64,000 nt of DNA from Phycisphaerales bacterium (GTDB lineage Bacteria > Planctomycetota > Phycisphaerae > Sedimentisphaerales > Anaerobacaceae): contig JAUVYV010000007.1 of assembly GCA_030602885.1 (NCBI GenBank), forward strand, positions 27,702-91,701, in the 5' to 3' direction. This document shows positions 1-8,964 of the stretch, in pieces (position 1 is the stretch's first letter; every line of letters starts with the position of its first letter). Both the position numbers and the translations under genes were made by a program. A model generated the notes under the pieces. That model was not told the origin of the DNA. It saw only the letters and a list, made by a program, of their open reading frames with translations, and searched no databases.

Positions 1-557
1 GTAAATACCTGGGTCGCAACCTTGTACTTGCGTGCGGCCTCGGCGAGCTTTCGAGCTTCATATATCGAATGTGTCACCGGCTTTTGACAATGCACATGTT
101 TACCCGCCTTCATCGCCTCAAGTGAAACCACGGCGTGGGAATGGTCCGGCGTCGCCACCAAAACCGCATCTACATCTTTCTCTTTGACAAGCAGTTCGCG
201 AAAATCGTTGTAAGCGGCACATCCCCTGTAAGAGCCTGACGGCGTCTGGCCGGCGTAATATTCGTCCACCTCTTCTCGGCCTGGCTCACGTCCAAGAGTA
301 GCACCCTTGGGATAGTCATCGCCGGCCTTGTTGACATCGCAGACAGCGATTACCTGAACCTGGGGTTTCTTCAGGTATTCCTTCATAACACGCATGCCCT
401 GGTCACCCACACCGATGCATGCAAGATTGATCTTTTTGCTCGGCGCAGTGTTGCCGATACCGCTTAAAACGTGACGGGGCACAATCGTAAAAGCCGTTGT
501 CACAGCCGCTGCGTGGCCCATAAACCGGCGTCGGCTAATCTTATTCTCTTTTGACAT
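1..557 (-). CDS. Gfo/Idh/MocA family oxidoreductase, secreted type (partial, C-terminus beyond window)
   Basis: NAD(P)-dependent sugar or polyol oxidoreductase of the Gfo/Idh/MocA family. The first 185 codons are present; the gene runs off the left edge. The ATG is at 555-557 with GAGGGA upstream. The N-terminus carries a twin-arginine-like signal (RRRFMGHAAA), so export is likely, as is common for this family in Planctomycetota. A Rossmann start follows (INLACIGVGDQGMRV, then an acidic CDVN), with the family motifs ATPDHSHA and HCQKPVTHS; the latter corresponds to the catalytic-lysine EKP segment, here QKP. It is divergent from ribulokinase, which suggests but does not prove a pentose or glycan catabolic role. 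The substrate cannot be read from sequence. Confidence 0.85.
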   Translation of the reverse strand, partial: MSKENKISRRRFMGHAAAVTTAFTIVPRHVLSGIGNTAPSKKINLACIGVGDQGMRVMKEYLKKPQVQVIAVCDVNKAGDDYPKGATLGREPGREEVDEYYAGQTPSGSYRGCAAYNDFRELLVKEKDVDAVLVATPDHSHAVVSLEAMKAGKHVHCQKPVTHSIYEARKLAEAARKYKVATQVF

Positions 558-645
558 TATTAGTTCCCTCAGAGTTTCAAATTCATCTATTATTCACCAA
601 ACGCAGCATCAAATGCGCTCTCCGTTGGGTGTGACAAAGTTTGCT

Positions 646-673
646 TTGACACGCAGCCAATATAGGCTATAAA
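646..673 (+). promoter_or_regulatory. sigma70-like promoter for ribulokinase
   Basis: TTGACA (646-651) and TATAAA (668-673) are separated by 16 bp, about 60 bp upstream of the ribulokinase ATG. The -35 is a perfect match and the -10 matches 5 of 6. It lies in the intergenic region between two divergent genes. Assignment is by sequence only. Confidence 0.55.
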
Positions 674-736
674 TCTACTCCGGTCAACGGCTGAACAACT
701 GCAATAATTCCTGGACGAATATCATAGGAGTCGAAG

Positions 737-2431
737 ATGACATACACAATAGGCCTTGATTTTGGAACGAATTCGGTCAGGTGCTTGATTGTCAACACTG
801 ACAGCGGTGATGAGCATGGGACAGCCATCTATGAATACGAGACAGGCCGGGCGGGTATAATTCTCGACTCGTCGGATCACAATCTTGCCAGGCAAAATCC
901 TGCTGACTACATCAAGGGGATAGAGGTTACAGTCAAAGAGGCAATAGCCCGGGCAAAGAAGAATGACAAGCAATTTGAGCCGAGTGACATCATTGGTATA
1001 GGAGTTGACACCACAGGTTCTACGCCCATACCTGTCGATGCCCGGGGCATGCCGTTGAACATGCTCGTTAATTTTAAGGACAATCCAAATGCCTGCGCCT
1101 GGCTGTGGAAGGATCATACCGGATATGCTGAAGCAGCCGAGATAACCGAATTGGCTGCGAAGGAGCATCCGGAGTATCTTGCCAAGTGCGGCGGAACATA
1201 TTCCTCGGAATGGTTCTTCAGCAAGATACTTCACTGCCTGAGGGTGGACCGGGAGGTCTTTGATGCTGCTTATACGTGGGTAGAGTGTGCCGACTATGTA
1301 CCGGCTGTTCTTACCGGCACTACAGACCCGAAGCAAATCAAGCGATGTCGTTGTGCGGCAGGTCACAAGGCGATGTTTAGTGATAGCTGGGGTGGCTATC
1401 CGGCGAAAGAGTTTCTGTCAAAGCTCGACCCCAAACTCGGCGAGCTTCGCAGAACCCTCAGTGACGAAACGTTGCCTATCGATAAGGCCGCAGGGGGGCT
1501 GACAAACGAGTGGGCCGGGAAGCTCGGCCTGCCCAAAGGCATACCTGTTGCGATGGGCGCCTTCGATGCCCACCTCGGAGCCGTGGGTTCCGGAATTGCT
1601 CCGGGCAAGCTTGTAAAGATTATCGGCACCAGCACGTGCGACATGGTCATCTGGCCGACGGATTCCGACTTGGCTGATGTCCCCGGTATATGCGGAATTG
1701 TTGACGGCTCTATAGTGCCCGGATTTTGGGGGCTCGAAGCGGGCCAATCTGCGGTCGGTGACATCTTCAACTGGTTCGTCAATTACATCCAGCCGGGCGG
1801 CGCATCGGAAGGGTCTCACGAGGTATTGACTGAAAAGGCGGCAAATCTAAGACCCGGCCAGTCCGGCCTGCTGGCTCTCGACTGGAACAACGGCAACCGA
1901 ACCATACTTGTCGATCAGCGGCTGACCGGCCTGCTGCTGGGACAGACACTGCATACAAAACCGGAGGAGATATACAGGGCACTGATTGAAGCGACTGCTT
2001 TTGGTGCTCTTACAATAATAGATAGGTTTGAAGAATACGGCGTTAAGATTAACGAGGTTATCAACTGCGGCGGCATCGCGGAAAAGAATGCGATGCTCAT
2101 GCAGATTTATGCTGATGTCACGGGAAGGGAAATGAAGATTTCTCGCTCGAGCCAGAGTTGTGCGCTGGGCTCAACTATCGCCGGTGCTGTGGTTGCGGGA
2201 AAGGAGAAAGGGGGCCATGAGAGTGTCGCCGAGGCACAGGCGGCCATGTGCGGAATAAAAGAACAAACGTTCAAGCCAATACCTGAAAACCGACAAGTCT
2301 ATCAGGAACTTCATAGACTCTACAAGCAGTTGCACGATGCCTTTGGCCTGGCTGATTATTCGGGCACACTGGCCAACGTGATGAAGAAGCTGCTGAGCAT
2401 AAAAGAGCAGCAGCAGACAGCGATTGCCTGA
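737..2431 (+). CDS. araB: L-ribulokinase
   Basis: Cytoplasmic FGGY-family kinase that phosphorylates L-ribulose to L-ribulose 5-phosphate in arabinose catabolism. The protein has 564 aa, the usual length for AraB. The phosphate-binding start IGLDFGTNSVR is at residues 5-15; the C-terminal actin-like half has KIIGTSTCDMV and later NCGGIAEKNAMLMQ, the nucleotide-binding segment. The start is ATG 737 with AGGAG a few bases upstream. No araA, araD or araC lies in the window, so the pathway must be completed elsewhere. The extended N-terminal domain (DEHGTAIYEYE and the following insert) is AraB-like rather than xylulokinase-like. Confidence in family is very high; L-ribulose as the only substrate is less certain because AraB enzymes are broad. 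Confidence 0.9.
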   Translation: MTYTIGLDFGTNSVRCLIVNTDSGDEHGTAIYEYETGRAGIILDSSDHNLARQNPADYIKGIEVTVKEAIARAKKNDKQFEPSDIIGIGVDTTGSTPIPVDARGMPLNMLVNFKDNPNACAWLWKDHTGYAEAAEITELAAKEHPEYLAKCGGTYSSEWFFSKILHCLRVDREVFDAAYTWVECADYVPAVLTGTTDPKQIKRCRCAAGHKAMFSDSWGGYPAKEFLSKLDPKLGELRRTLSDETLPIDKAAGGLTNEWAGKLGLPKGIPVAMGAFDAHLGAVGSGIAPGKLVKIIGTSTCDMVIWPTDSDLADVPGICGIVDGSIVPGFWGLEAGQSAVGDIFNWFVNYIQPGGASEGSHEVLTEKAANLRPGQSGLLALDWNNGNRTILVDQRLTGLLLGQTLHTKPEEIYRALIEATAFGALTIIDRFEEYGVKINEVINCGGIAEKNAMLMQIYADVTGREMKISRSSQSCALGSTIAGAVVAGKEKGGHESVAEAQAAMCGIKEQTFKPIPENRQVYQELHRLYKQLHDAFGLADYSGTLANVMKKLLSIKEQQQTAIA

Positions 2432-2729
2432 CACGGTGGCCTTAGTGAATAAGTAATACAAATATAACATGCTCGCTTTGCCCGGCCGAAGCCTTGGGCA
2501 ACTATATGGCCTGGGATATCTATCGACATGTCTGATTCTTCATGCCAATATCGGCCTTGCAGGATTGAGCGGAAACACGTATTATATCTTTGTTCGGGCG
2601 GCTGGCTTTACCCGGAAAGCATACACTGCCGGGCGAGCCGAATTTAGACGCCCCGGTATGGAATCCGGTCGCCGAAGCAATGCTTAGAGCGTGCTCAAAA
2701 CTTCGAAACTTTTTGGAAGGAGACAAAAC
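2432..2729. other. intergenic region with no convincing gene
   Basis: About 300 bp between araB and the beta-propeller gene. It holds a short imperfect inverted repeat (TTGCCC...GGGCAA near 2478-2501) without a T-tract and an open frame at 2469-2687 whose composition does not look coding. A GGAAGGAG ribosome-binding site sits at 2715-2722, just before the downstream ATG at 2730. Confidence 0.5.
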
Positions 2730-5700
2730 ATGAAACGTCGCATATTGATAGGGTTTTGCGTCACATTATTCTGTCAGCTAATCACACCTTTGTCCGCAGG
2801 CGCCACACCTCTCGTCGAGGAAATTGCCATCAAGCGCGGCCTCTGCGTGATTCTTGGCGACACAAAGTGTGAGCTTGCTATCCGGCTTGCAAACGAAACG
2901 GACCTGCTTATCTACGTCCAGTTAGAGCACACTAAGGATGTTGAAGCGGCACGTCGCAAGGCCGATGCCGAGGGATTCTATGGCAGACGGATATGGATAG
3001 AAAAGGGACCTCTGACGAATATCCATCTTGGCGGCAATCTGGTCGATGTCCTGGTCGCAGTTGGCAATGCGGCAGAAGAAATCTCCGAAGCTGAGGCACT
3101 GCGGGTTTTATGTCCGCGAGGCAGGGCCTTTATCGGTGAAAAGAGACTCCTCAAGCCGTTTCCAAAAGGTATCGACGACTGGAGCCATCCGTATCATGGC
3201 CCGGACAACAATCCGCAATCAAAGGACCAGCTTGCGCGGGCCCCTTACCTTACGCAGTTTCTTGCCGAGCCGTATTATGCGCCGCTTACCCAGGTGGCCG
3301 TGACTTCAGCAGGCCGGCTGTTCAAGGCATTCGGCAACTTGGCGTTCCATGTGCGGGAAGAACACCTGCTAAATTCGCTCGTGGCATTCAACGGCTACAA
3401 TGGCACGATGCTCTGGAGACGACGCCTCACGCCCGGCGTTATGATACACCGCAACACGATGATAGCGACACCCGAGATACTCTACGTCGGCGACGACAAG
3501 TCCTGCAAGCTCATTGACACTGCAACAGGACGCCTGAAAGATGAAATCATTCCTCCGAAAGACCTCGCCAGCGGGACGTTCTGGAAGTGGATGGCGCTCG
3601 AGGACGGCGTGCTGTATGCGATGATTGGCCGGCAGGAACAAAAGGACCCCGTCACCCGCCAGCGTCGAAAAGCCCACGGCTGGCCCTGGGACCCGCTGTC
3701 AAAAGGATTCAACCAGCCCGACAACCCCTGGGGCTTCGGCAGAAACGTCCTTGCTATCGACCCGAAAACGAAGAAGGTCCTCTGGCACTACCACGAGAAA
3801 GAGCCCATTGACGGCCGGGCGATATGTATGAAAAACGGCCGAATCTATTTCTACCGGCATGCCACTTTTCTCGCCTGTCTCGATGCCGGGACAGGCAGGA
3901 TAATCTGGCGCAAAACACCAGACAACGCTCCCGAGCTGTTTGAAGAGCTCGGCAGGCACCTGCCCAGACAGGATTATCGAACGAACTGGCGAACCACCGC
4001 CTATCTGAAGTGCAGCGACAAGGCGCTTTATTTCGCCGGTCCTACGGTCGATAAGCTCCTCGCAGTGTCGGCTAAAGATGGAACCGTGATGTGGGAACAT
4101 CCCTATAACAACTTCCAGTTGGTCCTGCGTGATGACGGACTGTACGCTATCAGCGGCCAGGTTGACAAAGTCCTGAGTATGAAGTTCGACCCGATTACCG
4201 GTGAGGTGCTTGCCAAACTCAGGACTCATCGCCGTGCCTGCACCCGGCCCAACGGGGCGATAGACGCCATCTTCTATCGTGCGCTGGGCGGCTCTGTGCG
4301 GCTCGATATGGCCAGCGGCAATCCGCAATGGGTTTCGCCTATGAGGGCGCAGTGTCACGACGGCGTGACGATTGCCAACGGGCTGCTGTACTGGTGGCCG
4401 TCTGTCTGCGACTGCCAGAACACGCTTTACGGCCTCACATGTCTCGGCCCTGCCGGCGACTTTGGCTTCAGCCGAGAAGCAAACGAAGACAAACGGCTTG
4501 AGATGGGCGGCGGCGACACAGCCGAGATTGCACTCCTGCCCCAATCACCGGATGACTGGCCGACCTATAGGGCAGACAGTGCATGTACGGTGACGACCGA
4601 GGCGAGAATCTCAAAGAACACAACGCGGCTCTGGTGGTTCACGCCCGGCACAGCATTTACCCCAACAGCTCCCGTCTCGGCAGGAGGGCTCGCCTTCTTC
4701 GGCGGTTCCGATGGCATCGTCAGGGCACTGGACATGAGGACAGGAGAAGTCAAATGGAAGGCTTATACTGGGGGTAGTGTTCGTTTCTCTCCAACCGTGT
4801 GGAAGGGCCGGCTGTTTGTTGGCTCAGGCGATGGTTGGATGTATGCCTTTGAGGCGGCCACGGGGCGAATGCTGTGGCGATTTCGTGCAGCCCCCGCCGA
4901 ACGATGGATACCTGTTTATGGTGCGCTTATGTCAACCTGGCCGGTTACAAGCGGCGTCCTTGTCGAAGACGGCGTCGTCTATTTCGCAGCCGGCATTGTC
5001 AACTATGATGGCACGCACGTGTATGCACTCGACGCCGAGACCGGCAGGATAAAGTGGCAGAACAATACGTCGGGGCACTTATACGCCGAAGCGCGAACCG
5101 GCGTCAGCGTACAGGGACACATGCTCATCAATAATGGCAAACTCTATCTGGCCGGTGGAACCTCTGTCTCCCCCGCTGTTTACGATATCACTAACGGCAA
5201 ATGCCTTAATGACCCCGCTCCACTCAAACTCTGCGGCTCAACAAGCGTCCGTGGTCGGGACCTGTTCAAGATTGGTGATGCTGTCGCTGTTGGCGGGATG
5301 CCTCTGTACGGCCATCCTGACTACCCGGTGTATGACCCAACAGTGACTCAAAAGATGCTGCATACTTCAGCACACGGACGAGACATAGTCTGGATTAACG
5401 ACAAGAAAATTATGTGTTTTAACCCAATCGATAAGACGGCGTTGAATCGCTGCGTAGCAAGGCCGTCGAAAACCCCCGTGTTCATGATAAACGGCTGGGG
5501 TAAATTCGACATCACAGACAAACCACTGTGGGAATATGATTGTGATGGAAGTGTCGCTTTGGCGCGTTGCAAGAATGTTGTCCTGTTCGCCGGAACCGGC
5601 CCGCAAGGGCCACCGAGCGTCGAGGCGGTGGATATTGGAACCGGCGAAAAATTCTGGAAGTATGGAAAACCGCTGCAAGGCTCGCCGGTTGACTGGGGCA

Positions 5701-5798
5701 TGACTGTTGATAGCGAAGGCCGAATTGTGGTCGCACTAAAAGACGGGCAGATCATGTGCTTCGGGAATAAGGATGCAACCGTCGCCTCCGCTCAATGA
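2730..5798 (+). CDS. secreted PQQ-like beta-propeller repeat protein
   Basis: Large (1022 aa) exported protein of the PQQ-binding-like beta-propeller family, common in Planctomycetota. The start at 2730 is chosen because GGAAGGAG lies 8 bp upstream and a signal peptide follows (MKRRILIGFCVTLFCQ, then SAGA). Residues of about 40-150 form a Rossmann-like pre-domain (ETDLLIYVQ, ADAEGFYGRRIWIEKG), followed by many blade repeats with Trp docking motifs such as LDAGTGRIIWR, LDMRTGEVKW and LDAETGRIKW. No catalytic residues of quinoprotein dehydrogenases are evident, so a structural, binding or sensing role is more likely than PQQ enzymology. It is first in a co-directional run with a pseudopilin and an ABC system; its stop overlaps the next start (ATGA at 5795). 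Confidence 0.85.
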   Translation: MKRRILIGFCVTLFCQLITPLSAGATPLVEEIAIKRGLCVILGDTKCELAIRLANETDLLIYVQLEHTKDVEAARRKADAEGFYGRRIWIEKGPLTNIHLGGNLVDVLVAVGNAAEEISEAEALRVLCPRGRAFIGEKRLLKPFPKGIDDWSHPYHGPDNNPQSKDQLARAPYLTQFLAEPYYAPLTQVAVTSAGRLFKAFGNLAFHVREEHLLNSLVAFNGYNGTMLWRRRLTPGVMIHRNTMIATPEILYVGDDKSCKLIDTATGRLKDEIIPPKDLASGTFWKWMALEDGVLYAMIGRQEQKDPVTRQRRKAHGWPWDPLSKGFNQPDNPWGFGRNVLAIDPKTKKVLWHYHEKEPIDGRAICMKNGRIYFYRHATFLACLDAGTGRIIWRKTPDNAPELFEELGRHLPRQDYRTNWRTTAYLKCSDKALYFAGPTVDKLLAVSAKDGTVMWEHPYNNFQLVLRDDGLYAISGQVDKVLSMKFDPITGEVLAKLRTHRRACTRPNGAIDAIFYRALGGSVRLDMASGNPQWVSPMRAQCHDGVTIANGLLYWWPSVCDCQNTLYGLTCLGPAGDFGFSREANEDKRLEMGGGDTAEIALLPQSPDDWPTYRADSACTVTTEARISKNTTRLWWFTPGTAFTPTAPVSAGGLAFFGGSDGIVRALDMRTGEVKWKAYTGGSVRFSPTVWKGRLFVGSGDGWMYAFEAATGRMLWRFRAAPAERWIPVYGALMSTWPVTSGVLVEDGVVYFAAGIVNYDGTHVYALDAETGRIKWQNNTSGHLYAEARTGVSVQGHMLINNGKLYLAGGTSVSPAVYDITNGKCLNDPAPLKLCGSTSVRGRDLFKIGDAVAVGGMPLYGHPDYPVYDPTVTQKMLHTSAHGRDIVWINDKKIMCFNPIDKTALNRCVARPSKTPVFMINGWGKFDITDKPLWEYDCDGSVALARCKNVVLFAGTGPQGPPSVEAVDIGTGEKFWKYGKPLQGSPVDWGMTVDSEGRIVVALKDGQIMCFGNKDATVASAQ

Positions 5799-6574
5799 AA
5801 AATGTATCATTCGCCGATTTATGTTTGCATACGACCATGTTTGCTAAGAAGAACCGTCGCCGACATGCTTTTACGCTGGTCGAGCTGCTCGTTGTCATCG
5901 GCATAATCGGCCTGCTGATGGCGATACTTATCCCTGTTCTGGGCAAGGCAAGGTTCCGCGCTAACGAAGCGGCCTGTGCCAGCAATCTCCGTCAGATTAA
6001 CATTGCTTTGACGGCATACGCTCAGGACGATGCACACGGCTGCTATCCACTCGAGCCGACCGAGCACAATCCACACCGGTCCCTCCTGAAAATACTCGGT
6101 GCCTATCGAGATCAGAGACTGCTCGATGCGTTCTACTGTCCTCAGGCAAAACTCCTGGAGCCGTTTGCACAGAGTCCCGAGGGCCAGCCGAAAGGAGGCA
6201 CGGACTCGGTCATCGATACCCCTGATAACCGCGAGGCCGGCAATGTCACGTACATATATTGGGGATTCGAAAATAACAAGTCTCTGGAGAATACACTGCC
6301 GACGCCCCAGACTTGCTGGCGCGATCCGCGATACTTTTATGCCCGCGAGCTTATGGTTACAGGAATCAGGTGGCTCGCTGACCCCTATGACAGCAAGCAC
6401 CCGCGGCCAAACGCCGCCATAGGCGAACGATGGGTCATCAGTGATTTTTTCCGGAAAAAATCCGTCTTCCCGCATGGCCGTAAGCCGGGCAGCAGGGAAG
6501 GCGGTGTCAACGTGGCATTCCTTGATGGCCACGTCAACATTGTGTTCAAAAGACCGAGAGACTGCTGGCGATGA
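5795..6574 (+). CDS. prepilin-type N-terminal cleavage/methylation protein (pseudopilin, x-DGH C-terminus)
   Basis: Type II secretion/type IV pilus-like pseudopilin. The prepilin peptidase site and hydrophobic helix are evident (RRRHAFTLVELLVVIGIIGLLMAILIPVLGKA), followed by the CASNLRQ segment typical of planctomycete paralogs. Near the C-terminus GVNVAFLDGHVNIVF is the DGH motif of the H-X9-DG family. The ATG at 5795 overlaps the preceding stop (ATGA), suggesting translational coupling; an alternative ATG at 5837 would give a shorter, more normal leader (MFAKKNRRRHA) and 245 aa. Neither has a good ribosome-binding site. These proteins occur in many paralogs per planctomycete genome and their individual roles are mostly unknown. 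Confidence 0.85.
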   Translation: MKNVSFADLCLHTTMFAKKNRRRHAFTLVELLVVIGIIGLLMAILIPVLGKARFRANEAACASNLRQINIALTAYAQDDAHGCYPLEPTEHNPHRSLLKILGAYRDQRLLDAFYCPQAKLLEPFAQSPEGQPKGGTDSVIDTPDNREAGNVTYIYWGFENNKSLENTLPTPQTCWRDPRYFYARELMVTGIRWLADPYDSKHPRPNAAIGERWVISDFFRKKSVFPHGRKPGSREGGVNVAFLDGHVNIVFKRPRDCWR

Positions 6575-6611
6575 CGGCCAATTTCTCTAACCTATACGAC
6601 CAGGGTGTGAA

Positions 6612-7817
6612 ATGAAGCTTCTGTCCGAACAAAACCGCACAACAGCAGTGCAGTGGCACGCGATTGTACTTGCTGTGTCACTCTGCTTCGCAGTAAACAT
6701 TCGCACTGCTGCAGCGTGCATGTACAATGTGCGGGAGACGGGTTTTGTCTACCTGGGCTTCGAGCCGTACCGGCTCTGGTGCTATGTGGATCAGAACACC
6801 CCATCCCGGACAGTCGCCGAGATGCAACGGATTGCCGAGCAAGTCCTGACCGAGAGCAGTATACGATTCGAGGTGATTCGTGTTGACGCAGACAAAACGC
6901 ATCCTGCTTTGGACTTCTTCGACCCGAACGAGACTAAGTCCCTGCCCGCTGCTGTCCTGCTCTCACCGCAGGAAGCGGCCCTGCCTGTCTCAATGCCTCA
7001 GCTCAACCCTGATTTCGCGAGCAGCTTTCGGTCACTGCTCATTGAGCTTGTTCACTCCCCGCTTCGTGACGAGCTCGTCCGCCAGGCTGCTGAGAACTAC
7101 GCGGTCGTCTTGTTGATGGACGGGACCGACGCCAACCAGAACACTGCGGCCGTACAAGCTGTTCACCGTGCCATAGAGAGCATTCACAGGCACATAGAGT
7201 TTATGCCCAAAGATATCACCAACCCACCCGTCCTCGTAAGGCTCCCGCGACAGCACGCCGGCCGGGAGAGAATCCTGATGTGGAGTCTGGGCGCCGATGA
7301 GACACAGACGCAGAAAGCCCATGCTGCCGTCATCTACGGCAGGGCTCGATGGATAGGGCCCCTGTTGAAAGGTAATCAGATAACCACCGAATTCATCGAA
7401 AACATTCTATCGGTCGTTGGTGCAGATTGTGAGTGCGGTCTCGACAGGAGACTCATACGAGGAACAATACTGCCGGTCAAATGGAATGAGCAAACCGACA
7501 CACTGGTGGCAGACGACCTGGGATTTGATCCCGATGACCCCACAGTCAAAATGGAAGTCAGTCAAATCCTCCGACTAAACTCCACTGCCTACCCGTCCGT
7601 CCCCGCAGCACGCCGAGCACGGCAGCAGGATGATGCCGGAGCAGCCGCCTATGACTTGCCCATACCGTTCGTTGAAGATACCGTTGCCGCCGAGTCCGTC
7701 CTGGCCGAAACCGGCACCTGTGTACTTAACTCAGTCGTCGCAATTGTAGCACTGGCCGCTTTGACCGTCGCTGCAGGGCTGCTGATTCTACTACGGCGTG
7801 GCGCAGAGAACCGATGA
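6612..7817 (+). CDS. membrane-anchored extracytoplasmic protein of unknown function, linked to FtsX-type ABC transporter
   Basis: I do not recognise the family. The 401-aa protein has an N-terminal hydrophobic segment (about 15-36, likely signal peptide, ending near AAACMYNVRETGF), an extracytoplasmic region of about 330 residues, and one C-terminal membrane helix (about 372-393, VVAIVALAALTVAAGLLILL) ending in RRGAENR. The first 100 residues could have an alpha/beta thioredoxin-like layout (VYLGFEPYRLWCYVDQ, IRFEVIRVDAD, LPAAVLLSP), but no CxxC is present; a second similar segment starts at AVVLLMDGTD. The gene overlaps the permease start (ATGA, 7814) and is followed by the ATPase, so it is probably an accessory or substrate-binding part of that ABC system. 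Confidence 0.7.
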   Translation: MKLLSEQNRTTAVQWHAIVLAVSLCFAVNIRTAAACMYNVRETGFVYLGFEPYRLWCYVDQNTPSRTVAEMQRIAEQVLTESSIRFEVIRVDADKTHPALDFFDPNETKSLPAAVLLSPQEAALPVSMPQLNPDFASSFRSLLIELVHSPLRDELVRQAAENYAVVLLMDGTDANQNTAAVQAVHRAIESIHRHIEFMPKDITNPPVLVRLPRQHAGRERILMWSLGADETQTQKAHAAVIYGRARWIGPLLKGNQITTEFIENILSVVGADCECGLDRRLIRGTILPVKWNEQTDTLVADDLGFDPDDPTVKMEVSQILRLNSTAYPSVPAARRARQQDDAGAAAYDLPIPFVEDTVAAESVLAETGTCVLNSVVAIVALAALTVAAGLLILLRRGAENR

Positions 7818-8962
7818 AGATACTAAGCCTTATAGCCAAAGAGATTCGTCACCGTTGGATTAACTTCCTGCTCGCCGTCTTGGCCGTGACCATAGCAGTA
7901 GCGATGTTCGTCTCCTTTTGCACAGCCGAGCGAGCCTCCGAACGCGAAACTGCCCGAATCATGCTGACCATGGGCTACAACCTCCACATCCTCCCTGAGA
8001 ATACGGATATTGACCGGTTCCTGCTAACCGGCCTTTCGGACGGGACAATGCCCGAGCAATACCTCGAAAAGCTCGCTTCACGGAAGGGCTTTTCGTACAA
8101 CCACCTGCTCGCCTCGCTCCAGCGGAAAATGAAACTCCGGGGCGTTGAGATTGTCTTGACCGGACTGGCTCCCGAACTCTGCCCACCGGGCCACAAAAAA
8201 CCGCCCATGATTTATCAAATCGAGCACGGCACCGCTTATGTCGGCTATCGCGCGGCAGAGAAACTCGGCATCGAAGAGGGAGACCTTCTCGAACTCGAAG
8301 ATAAGAAACTCAAAGTGGTCAACTGCCTCAAAGAGCAGGGGGGCATCGCTGACATCAGAATTCAGTGTCACCTTCACGATGCGCAGCAGATTCTGCACCT
8401 GCCCGACAGAATCAGTCAGATACAGGCTGTCGATTGTCTCTGTTTTGCCCCCACCGATGACCCCGTTTCGATTCTGCGAAGCCAAATCAAATCAGTACTC
8501 CCGGATGCTCAGGTACTACAGTCAAGGTCCATGGCCACGGCTCGTACACGCCAAAGGCGGATGATAAGAGACATATTCGCCGTCGTCATGCCCGGCATCG
8601 CAATCGCCTGCGGCATCTGGATTGCCGTCTTGACCATGATGAATGTTCGTGACAGAGAGCACGAGATAGGAATCCTGCGAGCAGTCGGGTACGGTGCCGG
8701 TAGGGTACTGTTGCTCTTCCTCGGCAGGGCAGTTGTTGTCGGCCTGCTCGGAGCAATGCTGGGCTTCCTTTTCGGCACGGCCCTGGCACAGTATTTCGGG
8801 CCCGGCGTTTTTAAAATTACCGCCCCGACAATCTTAAGCCCTCAGCTTGCCTGGCTTCTCTGGTCACTGCTTTTGGCGCCTGTCTTTTCGGCAATCGCAA
8901 GCTTTATTCCAACCGTGCTTGCCGCCACGATGGATCCCGCCGCAATCCTGACAGAGGAGTAG
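7814..8962 (+). CDS. FtsX-like/MacB-type ABC transporter permease
   Basis: Inner-membrane permease of the FtsX/LolCE/MacB superfamily, 382 aa. It has the expected topology: one N-terminal helix (FLLAVLAVTIAVAMFVSF), a large extracytoplasmic domain (about 45-255), then three C-terminal helices (IFAVVMPGIAIACGIWIAVLT; VLLLFLGRAVVVGLLGAMLG; LLWSLLLAPVFSAIASFIP). The conserved cytoplasmic segment DREHEIGILRAVGYGAGRVL contacts the ATPase. It overlaps the unknown membrane-anchored protein by 4 bp and is followed after 2 bp by the ATPase, so the three are one unit. Such systems act by mechanotransmission on envelope lipoproteins, peptides or macrolides; the substrate here is unknown. Confidence 0.88.
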   Translation: MKILSLIAKEIRHRWINFLLAVLAVTIAVAMFVSFCTAERASERETARIMLTMGYNLHILPENTDIDRFLLTGLSDGTMPEQYLEKLASRKGFSYNHLLASLQRKMKLRGVEIVLTGLAPELCPPGHKKPPMIYQIEHGTAYVGYRAAEKLGIEEGDLLELEDKKLKVVNCLKEQGGIADIRIQCHLHDAQQILHLPDRISQIQAVDCLCFAPTDDPVSILRSQIKSVLPDAQVLQSRSMATARTRQRRMIRDIFAVVMPGIAIACGIWIAVLTMMNVRDREHEIGILRAVGYGAGRVLLLFLGRAVVVGLLGAMLGFLFGTALAQYFGPGVFKITAPTILSPQLAWLLWSLLLAPVFSAIASFIPTVLAATMDPAAILTEE

Positions 8963-8964
8963 AA

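Noticed and set aside
2469..2687. 72-codon open frame between araB and the beta-propeller gene
   Set aside because: Odd composition, no ribosome-binding site, no motif; likely chance.
3699..4544. 281-codon minus-strand frame within the beta-propeller gene
   Set aside because: Long antisense shadow of a GC-rich gene; no ribosome-binding site or recognisable motif.
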